Origin: Lanius collurio
Lineage: Eukaryota > Chordata > Aves > Passeriformes > Laniidae
Reading direction: 5' to 3'
Assembly: GCA_020086605.1 (NCBI GenBank)
Contig: JACBWW010000028.1
Coordinates: 10,304,858-10,368,857, forward strand
Length of the DNA: 64,000 nt
The notes below the pieces were generated by a model. The model saw nothing but the letters and a program-made list of their open reading frames with translations, did no database searches and was not told where the DNA came from. A program made the translations under genes and the position numbers. Positions 22,818 through 31,010 of this stretch are shown one piece after another (within the stretch, counting starts at the first letter, position 1; each line of letters starts with the position of its first letter).

Positions 22818-23960
22818 TTAATCTTTCCCGTGTTCTTCTGGTGGTTTCCTTTTTAGTTTCAATCTGCGATCTGTTGATTCTACTACTGCCCACTCTGTTG
22901 GTTTCGGGACTGGGCCCTTGACTCTTGAAACATGAGTCCATCCTTTTTCTTTGGTTCTCACTGCAGTCTCAGTGGTTAATAAAATCTGGAAGGGGCCTTC
23001 CCATTTTGGGACCAGTGGCTGTTCTTTCCAAGTCCGGATTAAAACCCAGTCGCCTGGCTGGAACTTATGAATATCAAAGTCTATAGGGGTGGTTTGTGGT
23101 ACATATCCCTTTTCCCTTAGTTCCCTCAGGGTCTTTGCAATGATTAGTATATACTTCTTTATGCTCTGTTCCCCCCCTTCATAGGTTCCCAAATCTCCTG
23201 GGGTGAACAAGAAGGGTAATCCAAATAACATTTCATATGAGGGAACACCGACATCGGCTCTAGGTCTGGTCCATATTCTCATTAGAGCTAAGGGGAGGCA
23301 TTTTAACCAATTCATCTTAGTCTCTTCCATTAACTTGGTAAGGGTGTTCTTTAACATCCAGGTTTACTCTTTCTACCCTGCCAGAACTTTGTGGCCTCCA
23401 GGGAGTGTGCAACTTCCAGGTGATGTTCAACGCTTCCACTAACATTTGCAATACTTGTGCCGTAAAATGAGGGCCTCTATCTGAGTCGATCCTGTGTATT
23501 ATCCCATATCACGGTATTATTTGTTCTAGTAATGTTTTCCCTACTGCCTCTGCTGTCGCTCGAGTTGTAGGGAAAGCCTCCACCCAATGCGTCAAGTGGT
23601 CAATTATCACCAACAAATATTTAAACCTTTGTACTTAGGGCAGTTCTGTGAAATCGACTTGTATACTTTGGAAGGGTCTTTCTGCTAGCTCCCTTCCTCC
23701 AAGAGTCATTTTTCCCATCATTTTCCGGTTTACTTTCTGACATATCAGACAATCTCTGGTTACTGTTTTCGCAACTGTATAAATCCCAATGCACACATAG
23801 GTTCTTAAAAACTGATCACATAGCGCTTGTGTACCCCAGTGGGTGGAGGCATGCAGCCTTTCTAATATTTTTCTGGCAAGATTCTTGTTCAGAGCCTGTC
23901 TCCCATCAGGCATCCACCATTCTCCCTTTTCGTTCTTTGTTGCCCCATACTTCTGCAATT
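22818..23960 (-). pseudogene. ERV-1 integrase region
   Basis: Integrase joins viral DNA to the host chromosome. The amino-terminal HHCC zinc domain is visible (LHASTHWG near 23840-23853, CLIC near 23750). The first catalytic aspartate is in QVDFTELP just before the TAA stop (23635-23637). The second is in IDSDRGPHF after the TGA at 23509-23511, and the glutamate is in SSGRVERVN just before the frameshift near 23360. The carboxy-terminal frame (22818-23357, 179 codons) includes VGVPSYEMLFGLPF and a GPY/F-type domain (GDWVLIRTW, then WEGPFQILL), as in gammaretroviruses. Three lesions fall in the core. Confidence 0.88.
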
Positions 23961-24079
23961 CCTCTAGCTCTTTCCCTTCTAACTGGGGAATTTCTTTACC
24001 ATTTTCATTATTTTTCTCATCCCCTAAGCTGGTTATGTGAAGGATTGTCCCTCCGTCCTCCAAAGCTGCCTTTTTGGCG

Positions 24080-24621
24080 ACTTGGTCGGCGATGTTATTT
24101 CCTCTTATTTCTAAGGAATCTCCTCGCTGGTGTCCCTTAACATGCACAACTGCAATTTCCAATGGTCTCTTAAGAGCTTCTAACACTTCTCTAATCAAAT
24201 TCTCATGTACTAGAGTTTTTCCTTTTGAATTTAAGTAACCTCTTTCAGCCCAGATTTTCCCAAACGTATGTACCACCCCATATGCATATCTTGAGTCTGT
24301 ATAAATTGTCCCACTTCGCAAATTCAGCCACTTTATTCCCTGTAATAGTGCATATAGTTCACAACACTGTGCCGACCATCTCCCTGAAAGCTTCCCCTTT
24401 TCTATAACACTCATATTTTTTCCATTGATTACTGCATACCCAGAGACTCCTTTCCCATTTACTACTCTAGAAGAGTCATCCACAAAGAGTATTTCTCCAT
24501 CTGGAAGGGGGCTCTCTTGTAAATCTTCCCTAACATTTGTTTGTAAATGTAGGATATCGACACATTCATGCTCTAAATCGTCTTCAGGTTCTCCATATAA
24601 AAATTGCGCAGGGTTTATTAT
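24080..24621 (-). pseudogene. ERV-1 RNase H region
   Basis: RNase H degrades the RNA of RNA-DNA hybrids. Acidic catalytic positions are visible: the aspartate in LFVDDSS (near 24480), the glutamate in CCELYALLQG, the aspartate in YTDSRYAYG and the aspartate in NNIADQVAK. HVKGHQRGD marks the conserved histidine loop. The frame is open from after the TGA at 24622 through into integrase. Confidence 0.88.
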
Positions 24622-25697
24622 TCAGGTGGTAGTTAACTCTAGATTTTCTATATTATTTAATATCATTTCATATTTTAGAAGTCTGCTATCAGAGATCCAT
24701 TGGCTTGCTCTCTTACTTAGAATTGCTTTCAAATCATGCGGTGTATACACTTTAATTCTATTTCCGAAGGTTAATTTGTAACCTTCTTCTACTAAGGCTA
24801 CAGTGGCGGCCACAGCTTGAAGACAAGTGGGCCACCCTCGTACCACAGGGTCTAATAATTTTGATAAATAGGCAATGGGCTTTCAGGTCCCGCACCAGTC
24901 CTGAACCAAAACACCATAAGCGACTCCTTCCTCAGCATTTACAAATAACTCAAACAATCGATTTAAATCTGGCAAACTAAGCACTGGAGCTGTTGTCAAC
25001 TTTTCTTTTAGTATTTGTAATTGCTTCTCATCCTTTTTGTCCCAATTGAAAAGTTCCTCCTCAACTAATTTGTCGTATAGAAACTTAACTAATTTGGTGT
25101 GTCCATCTATCCATAATTTACAGTATCCAATCAGTCCTAATAATTTCCTTACATCTGTTTTTGTCTTTGGGGCCGGTAATGACAATATACCTTGTATTCG
25201 ATCTGCATCTAATGTCTTGTATCCTTGACCTAAATGTCCTAAATACTTAATCTCAAATTCCACAAATTGTAATTTCTTTTTGGACACCTTTAGGCCTTTG
25301 TCTCCTAGGAAATTTAATAATTTAATAGTGGTTCCCAGAACTTCTCCCTTTTCCTTTCCTGACATTAACAAATCATCTACATATTGTAGAGTTTGGACTT
25401 CCCCAATTGGTGAGAATTGTTGTAAGATTTCTTCTAGGGCTTGCCCGAACTGGTTAGGTGACTCCGTAAATCCCTGAGGGAGTCTCATCCATTGGTATTG
25501 CTGTTTCCTCCCTGTCTCTTCATCCTGCCACTCGAAAGCAAACCAAGCTCTACTATCTTTGTCCAGTGGGCAGGCCCAGAAGGCGTCTTTTAAATCTAAC
25601 ACGCTAAACCATGCATGTTCTGGGGGTACTTTACTTAGTAATGTATATGGTTTTGATACTACAGGGTACCTGGTAACAGTCTGTTTGTTGACTTCCC
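24622..25697 (-). pseudogene. ERV-1 reverse transcriptase region
   Basis: The polymerase palm is read in one frame from about 25690 to the TGA at 24883. It shows VLDLKDAFWACPLD (first catalytic aspartate), LPQGFTESPN and QYVDDLLMSG (YVDD at 25372-25383). The YVDD form is the gammaretroviral one. After the TGA the connection domain (AYLSKLLDPV, GWPTCLQAVAA) continues in the same frame to the TGA at 24622. The upstream fingers segment lies in the protease-containing frame on the other side of the frameshift near 25700. Confidence 0.9.
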
Positions 25698-26354
25698 TTA
25701 ATCTTGAACTAATCTATATGTACCATCTGGTTTTTTAATTGGTAGTATAGGGGTATTATGGGGGGACATGCATGGTTCTAATATTCCATTTTCAATTAGC
25801 CGTTTTATTATGGGGGTTAGACCTTGCCTTCCTTTGGCAGAAATGGGATATTGCTGAACTCTGATAGGAGGGACGTTGGGCCTCATTTTAACTTTTATAG
25901 GGGGAATTTCTAACAATCCATGCCCCCCAGTTTCTGCCCACACTTTCGGGTCAATGGCCTCTTCATCTTCTTGTCTCAATTTCATAATTTTAGCTACCAT
26001 TTTTCCTTTTTCCGGGATAACCCCTATTCCTAATTGTACTTGCAGATCTCGGCCCAGTAAATTACAATCCAAGTTCGGAATGTACAAAAGGTCCGCACAT
26101 CCCTCGTGAGAATTTCCTTTTATATTTACTCGTTCTATTACAAATGCTTCAAACGGGTCATTTTTAGCTTCTCTGACCTTACACTTTTGGTCACTTAATT
26201 TGCAACCTTTAGGAATTTTTGAGATGCACGATCTGTCCTCTCCGGTATCCACCAGGAATTCACATTCTTCGCTCTGGGGGCCTAGTTCTAAATTTAACAG
26301 GGGCTCTATATGATGTTTGGTCTCATTCCCCAGAGTGAAGAACCCCTGACACCC
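25698..26354 (-). pseudogene. ERV-1 protease and RT amino end
   Basis: Aspartic protease that would mature the gag and pol polyproteins. The active-site triad DTG is at 26241-26249 (FLVDTGEDRS), and the conserved carboxy-terminal block NLLGRDLQVQLG is present. Reverse transcriptase then begins (QYPISAKGRQGL, then ILPIKKPDGTYRLVQD). The frame is open from the amber codon until the frameshift near 25700. It starts with GCQGFFTLG right after the amber codon, consistent with synthesis by readthrough and not from its own ATG. Confidence 0.9.
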
Positions 26355-26357
26355 CTA
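26355..26357 (-). promoter_or_regulatory. gag-pol amber readthrough codon
   Basis: The gag frame ends GGAGAT TAG GGGTGTCAGGGG, and the protease frame continues without a shift. A gag-terminal amber codon followed by a G-rich GGxxxxCAGGG context is the gammaretroviral readthrough arrangement. Function is inferred from layout. Confidence 0.85.
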
Positions 26358-27971
26358 ATCTCCATCTCTTCCTTTTAAAATTCTCTCTAACAGGTCCTGT
26401 TCTTGTGCTATCCTCTCATCTAATTCCCATCTCTTGCAATTTCTTTTCACATGTCCTTCTTTGTGACAATAGTAACAAACTAAGTTAGAGGTCCATGGTG
26501 GCTTTTTCTCCCCATCCATTTCTCCCTTCCTCTCCCTCTCTGGTTTTGTCTCATCTTTCCCCATACCTACACTTTCTCTGGCTATTGCCACCATTATTTT
26601 TGCCTTTATTTTTGTTTTCTCTTCTTCTCTCCTCAGGTATACCTTCTGAGCTTCCCTTAGTAATTCATTTAGTCCTTTCTCTTGCCAATCATCAATTTTT
26701 TCTAATTTCTTTCTTATGTCTGGCCATGCTCTTGTCACAAATTGTACCTTTACCAACACTTGCCCCTCTTGGCTTTCTGGGTCCACACTAGAATATAGCT
26801 GGAAATTTCTCTTTAGTCTCTCTAACCATGCGCTAGGGGTCTCCTCTTTTTCTTGTTGACTGTCAAAAGCTAGTCTAGTGTTATTTGTCCGGGGGACTGC
26901 CTCTCGTATGCCTCGCACTATGAGCAATCTATAATCTCTCATATTCCGCCTTCCTAATTCTTCATTAGGGTCCCAGTCGGGCTGCTGACTAGGCATCTTC
27001 TCCTCCCCACGTGGGCCATCTCTGTTTTCTCTTTCCCATATTCTTAAGCCTGCAGCCCTTATAAGCTGTATTTCTTCTGGGGAGAAGAGTATGCCCAAGA
27101 TAGAATTCAGTTCTTCCCAGGTGTAAATACTGGGCCCTAAAAATTGATCAAATTGATTAGAGATTCCAATTGGGTCTTCTAATAAAGTTTTTATCTCTTT
27201 CTTAAAGTTTCTTACTTCCGATGCAGTCAAAGGTGCATTCACGAAACCTATTCCTCCCCTAGCCCCTCCCATAGCCACCTCTCTCAAAGGAAATAATCTT
27301 TCAGCTTCACTTCCACTAGACTGATGTTTCTTTGATTGGTACCTGGTGTTATAGTTGTGACGTTTTGAACCTTCTTCTAATGTCTCTTCTACATTTTCAT
27401 CACATGACCACTTAGCCTCGCTATTTTGCCTATTCGCTACCACCTGTTCAGTAGGCTGGGACGGTGAGGAGAAAGTAAGAGGGACTGATTGCAAGGTTGG
27501 GGGCACTAGGTGGGGGATGGGGGTGCTCGGGAATATTAGAGAGGGGTTAGGGGAGTATGGTTGGGGTACTGCAGAGTCTGGAGTTGTTCCAGAAGGGGTA
27601 GAAGAAGTGTGGGGTCCGGAGGATGGTCCTATAGGAGTAAATTGTTGAGGGATTGGGGACATTGCGGGACTTTGGTATGCAGGTGGGGCACTTAGAGAGG
27701 AAGACTGAGGGACTGGGGGAGTGGAAAGGGGAATAGGGGGAGGTATAGGTTGCGAGGAAGGGGGTATTGGGTGATGCACCACTGGTGCAATCGGAGGAGA
27801 AGGAGGTGGGAGATGATCTAAAGGATCCCACCTTTTTTCTAGTTTCTCATTTTTATCTTCGCTTTCATTTTTTTCTTTTCTACCTTGTTTGCTCACTTTA
27901 TAAACTCTTATCTTTTTATCCCAAATATCATTGCTTAACCAATATGCTACATATCGGACTTCTTCTTCATC

Positions 27972-27974
27972 TCA
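27972..27974 (-). other. Premature TGA in gag matrix
   Basis: This in-frame TGA interrupts an otherwise open 631-codon gag frame. Both sides share the same frame, and the downstream side reads DEEEVRYVAYW before the proline-rich linker. It is the only interruption seen in gag. Confidence 0.9.
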
Positions 27975-28443
27975 ATTTACTCTTAAATTTACATGCTTAC
28001 TTAAGGTCGCACAAAGCCGTTTTTCTTTGGAGCCATACCATGGCCAATAAACTGGTCCCGTTTGTAGGATCTCTTTGGGCCAGATTTCTGTACAGTATTT
28101 AATCATCTTTATTTTATCTAGTTCTCTTAAGTTTCTATGATTTTCCCAATTATCTAACATTTCTCCCAGTGGGCTATCGGGAGGGATATTCTTCTTTGGT
28201 CCCTTCTTATTGTTTGTTTTCTTCCCTTTCTTCCCTGCACACTGTCCCATTTTAGCTAATGTATTTGATTAATGTTAGAACCAAATGACTCAATAAAGGA
28301 GGTAATGCCAATTTGATAAAGACCTGGAGTTAAGGATGTCTTAGGGTACTTAAATGAAAATAATAACTAATTAGAATAATAATAAGAATTTTAATAAAGG
28401 TAATAATAACCTACTACCCTATGAAAGTAAATGGTGGGAATTC

Positions 28444-28730
28444 AAAATGGCGGACCGTGGGAAAAAGGTAAAAGTAAACAAAACAGTCAAGGGACTACAG
28501 GCAAGGTGTCTACCTTACTCCAGAAACCAGATCAGGCTCTTATGTCCGGGTCCCACCACTTCTTCAAGTCAGTGGGCCCTCCCTTTTTCCAGGTGTTTCC
28601 CTAAATTCTAAGATGGCGAATTTCAGTCGCCGCTGAACTCTACTCCTGGTTTGACAAAATGGCTTCCTTTGGGAAAATTCCTAATGCCACAAAATGGCGG
28701 AGCCTTACTTAAGCCCAAAATGGGGTCCGC
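28444..28730 (+). promoter_or_regulatory. YY1-like motif cluster in leader
   Basis: On the plus strand aaaatggcgg occurs at 28444-28453 and 28691-28700, with relatives aagatggcga (near 28610), aaaatggctt (near 28656) and aaaatggggt (near 28717). The core AAnATGGC is the known YY1 site. All lie antisense to the provirus within 290 bp. Binding is inferred. Confidence 0.45.
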
Positions 28731-29556
28731 CAGTCGCCACTGAGAATTGCTCACCTCTGTCTAAGGCTCCAAACTTTAAAACACAACTATAAGACCAGAA
28801 GACACTTCTCTAACTAAAATCTAAGCCAATTCTACACACCACACTAATAAACTCACTCTCTCTCTGACAGACACAAATCAATCTACGTATAATAGACTCC
28901 AAAGCAAATAAAAGCACCTACACAAACTAAATACTCCACGTTCATACAAATCCTCCTGATAGGTGGTCCGGGGACTTTTGGCCTCTCCTCACCCCAGAAC
29001 CTCACCTGTCAGGTCTTCCGCGCACACAATCAAAAAAAAAGTCCACAGTTATTTTAGAACAATTGATACTACACAAAGAAAATTCCAAAAAAAAATGAAT
29101 TACTAACAGAATGCGTCCAAGTAGTCTTGGACTCTAACTTAAGGAAATATTTGTAAGTAAATACTTGTACAAACTCAAAATCTAAGGTCCCTAAATTGGC
29201 AGGTTCTAGATTTCCCTCTCACTCCTATTAAGCGAGGGTCTTCTCCCGGCCGGCGGCTGTCACGACCCTGTGCCTGTCGCCGTGCCGCGAGGTATTTGCC
29301 CTCGTCCCAACTGGTATCCTTAATCCTGAGAGTACCCCAAGGGCTCGCTCCCCCCCGGGTCTGGGGTCCTATCCCCCTCCTGAGTCAGGCACCTTTCCCT
29401 CCTTCCCTGCCAAAAGGAGGCAATCCCCCACTTGGTGGTCCCCCTTCAGAGGATCTCTGAGGGAGGGTATTCCTCTGCCCTCAGGGGTCCTAATTCCCCA
29501 GGTACAGACTCTCCGTGGTCTGCCCGAGGAATCACCCTCCAGGTGATTTCTGATGA

Positions 29557-29855
29557 GTGCGGCGGTCCCTTTTTATCCTGGCAAGTCCCTAGACTCCCCA
29601 GGACCCCTTCCCCTAAAAACCCCCTAGGAATTTCGAATTCGGGGTAGTCGGGCCTCCCCCTATAAACCCCCTCGGGAATTTCTTCGGAGAATTCCTCCCC
29701 TTCTAGTCAGGGCGGTGCTCGCACTTGCGGTGCGGCGGTCCCTTTTTATCCTGGCGAATCCCTCCGTGGACTCCCCAGGACCCCTTCCCCTAGAAACCCC
29801 CTTAGGGAATTTCTTCGGGGAATTCCTCCCTTTCTAGTTGAGGCAGTGCTCGCAC
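29557..29855. repeat. Imperfect tandem duplication in leader
   Basis: Copy A (29557-29729) and copy B (29730-29855) both begin gtgcggcggtccc and end gtgctcgcac. Copy A contains an extra inner repeat of the aaacccccta-gggaatttc block, which copy B has once. Confidence 0.85.
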
Positions 29856-30157
29856 CCTATCCTAAACCACCCCTAGGAGCCTCCTAACCTGGAGGAATGG
29901 GAGCTTCTGGGGTTAGGGCGGCTAGAGGGGCAGTACTCCCCTGTCTCCCCACCACCCGGGGGTCCCTGAGGGTACGGCACTCACACTTCTTCAATCGCTT
30001 CCCTCTGTTCTCGGCCGGCCCCCTTGTGGGAGTCCGGAACCATGGTACTGGGAGGTCCGCACTCGCTCCGGGGGTCCGCTCTACGCAGCCCCCCGCTCAC
30101 TCGGTCACCAACTCACTCACACTCGTACCCCCCAATGCTTCTCGCCCCACTCTCGGC

Positions 30158-30165
30158 ACTTACCT
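30158..30165 (-). promoter_or_regulatory. Putative major splice donor
   Basis: The minus strand reads AG|GTAAGT, a perfect consensus donor, with the exon ending at 30164. It lies about 213 nt downstream of the 5' LTR, the usual neighbourhood of a retroviral major donor. It would pair with the acceptor at 22626/22625 to make env RNA. Confidence 0.7.
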
Positions 30166-30354
30166 CGCACCAAGAGCCCCCACTCCCTCTTGGAGGGTCT
30201 GCCCTCTGGGTTGTCGTTTCCCCAGTTGCCTCTCGGGACAGCCAACAGCTCCTCCACGGTCCCGGTGAAGTCCAAATCCTCGGGCGGAAAAAAAATCTTC
30301 CGGACGCGTCTTCCCAAAGCCGCTCTTCACCGGGATCGCCTCGGGGCATGGCTT

Positions 30355-30373
30355 ATCCTGGACAAGGCCCCAA
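30355..30373 (-). promoter_or_regulatory. Primer binding site, proline-tRNA-like
   Basis: Just inside the 5' LTR the minus strand reads TTGGGGCCTTGTCCAGGAT. This is close to the complement of the proline tRNA 3' end (TGGGGGCTCGTCCGGGAT) with a few mismatches and one gap. Proline priming is common in gammaretroviruses. The mismatches leave some doubt. Confidence 0.55.
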
Positions 30374-30377
30374 AAAT

Positions 30378-30932
30378 TTTTATAAACGAGGCTCGGACTC
30401 TTGTCGATAAAAGTCTGCTCGTTTATTAAAAACAGGCAACCGGGATAGGGAGGCCCAGGATAAGCCTGAGCTCCCCTGACAAGCCAGAGTAAACACTGCG
30501 CTGTGGCACAGTGGGTCTTCCTTGTGCACCGCCGAAAGACCAAGAGCTCCATGTCTAGGGGTTTTTATAGTCTCTGTCTCTCCCTTGATTGGTGAGCATT
30601 TGGATCTGCTTCCTGATTAGTCCCTCATTAGGTCTTCTGATTGGCCCTTATCATGGTGCATTCTTAGCCAATCGTGCCGGAAGGGCGTCAAATGATTGGT
30701 TCATGGTCCGTCCAATTCGGGGGAGCAGTCCTGAGGTAGTGTTCTCGGTGATGTAATTCCCCATAAAAATTCCCTTGATGTCAATCATCCATCCCCTTTT
30801 TATCCCATACACCCGAATGCACACTTATTAATTCTTAACTCTTACATTAATTAGGAAACTCTTATTTTAACTTTATAGTCAACCCACACAATCATGTGTT
30901 TTAAACTTCGACAGCAATTTCCATTTATAACA
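30378..30932 (-). repeat. ERV-1 5' LTR
   Basis: It is homologous to 19946-20500, with TATA at 30562-30569 and AATAAA at 30422-30427. The outer end TGTTATAAATGG is intact. The inner end has lost the terminal CA and reads ...CGTTTATAAAAATTTTTGGGG into the primer site. It would be the promoter for proviral transcripts. Confidence 0.95.
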
Positions 30933-30937
30933 TTCAC
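30933..30937. repeat. ERV-1 target duplication, right copy
   Basis: Second copy of ttcac, identical to 19941-19945. Confidence 0.9.
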
Positions 30938-31010
30938 CACCTGATGACCAATGCTCAACCAATGCCCAAAAGGCAATTGGCCTCTTTCAGTACATTCTAT
31001 GGTAACAGAC
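30938..31010 (-). repeat. Old LTR fragment, piece 3
   Basis: Cacctgatgaccaatgctc continues the pattern broken at 19940 and resembles cacctgctgactgatgcc in the LTR at 38850-38868. Similarity fades after about 31000, so the right end is uncertain. Confidence 0.45.

Larger units (their letters stand above)
22818..26354 (-). pseudogene. pol: ERV-1 pro-pol, multiply interrupted
   Basis: This continues in frame from gag after the amber codon at 26355-26357 and encodes protease, reverse transcriptase, RNase H and integrase. Breaks are a net frameshift near 25700, TGA at 24883-24885, TGA at 24622-24624, TAA at 23635-23637, TGA at 23509-23511 and a net frameshift near 23360. Outside these points the domains are well preserved, with catalytic motifs readable in order. 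The stop at 22818-22820 ends integrase 393 nt before env, so pol and env do not overlap, unlike many gammaretroviruses. No enzyme could be made whole from this copy. Confidence 0.92.
26355..28250 (-). pseudogene. gag: ERV-1 gag, one premature stop
   Basis: Structural polyprotein of 631 codons from ATG 28250 (context aaaATGG) to the amber codon. Matrix begins MGQCAG with a myristoylation glycine and a lysine-rich patch (residues 7-20), then SPLGEMLDNW and MIKYCTEIWP as in gammaretroviral matrix. A proline-rich linker spans about residues 148-268 and contains a PPAY late-assembly motif (27675-27686). Capsid (about 320-540) has PLREVAMGG, QQPDWDPN and EETPSAWLERLKRNFQLY. A single CCHC zinc knuckle (26436-26477) follows. 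One TGA (27972-27974) lies in matrix near codon 93, and the frame continues unchanged after it. Everything else is open. It is longer than the roughly 500-540 residues usual for gammaretroviral gag, mainly through the linker. Confidence 0.92.
28251..30377 (-). other. ERV-1 long 5' leader (2.1 kb)
   Basis: This untranslated leader lies between the 5' LTR and gag. It is far longer than the several hundred bases usual in gammaretroviruses. The LTR-proximal half (about 29220-30377) is very G-rich on the transcribed sense and holds a splice donor and tandem repeats. The gag-proximal half is A-rich with repeated AAAATGGCGG-type motifs. Several short upstream ATG frames occur (for example a 78-codon frame from 30349), none with a recognised product. 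It should include the packaging signal, but I cannot pinpoint it. Insertion of foreign DNA into the leader is possible but no boundaries are seen. Confidence 0.75.
19946..30932 (-). mobile_element. ERV-1: near-complete gammaretrovirus-like provirus
   Basis: This is an 11-kb provirus on the minus strand. In order it holds the 5' LTR (30378-30932), primer site, a 2.1-kb leader, gag (28250-26355), pro-pol (26354-22818), env (22425-20605), polypurine tract and 3' LTR (20500-19946). It is flanked by perfect 5-bp ttcac duplications. Gammaretroviral traits are the proline-tRNA-like primer site, a single CCHC knuckle, an in-frame amber codon between gag and pro-pol, a YVDD polymerase motif and an integrase with a GPY/F-type carboxy terminus. 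The coding regions carry six internal stops and two frameshifts in total, so it is an endogenous, defective copy. By-eye comparison of the LTRs finds about 16 differences in 555 bp, which points to a fairly recent insertion. Confidence 0.95.

Noticed and set aside
27896..27898. GTG at codon 119 as a separate gag start
   Set aside because: The upstream frame is continuous apart from one TGA and begins with a myristoylation-type ATG at 28250, which is the natural start.
30160..30552. 130-codon minus-strand frame across the 5' LTR and leader, and its 88-codon counterpart in the 3' LTR (19854-20120)
   Set aside because: The ATG lies about 10 nt below the TATA box and therefore probably upstream of the transcript start. 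No family signature is seen, and the frame diverges after the LTR.
19946..30932. Assignment of ERV-1 to the alpharetroviruses (avian leukosis type)
   Set aside because: The amber readthrough, YVDD motif, gag matrix and capsid patterns and proline-like primer site fit gammaretroviruses. Alpharetroviruses use a tryptophan primer, a gag-pol frameshift and 6-bp duplications.
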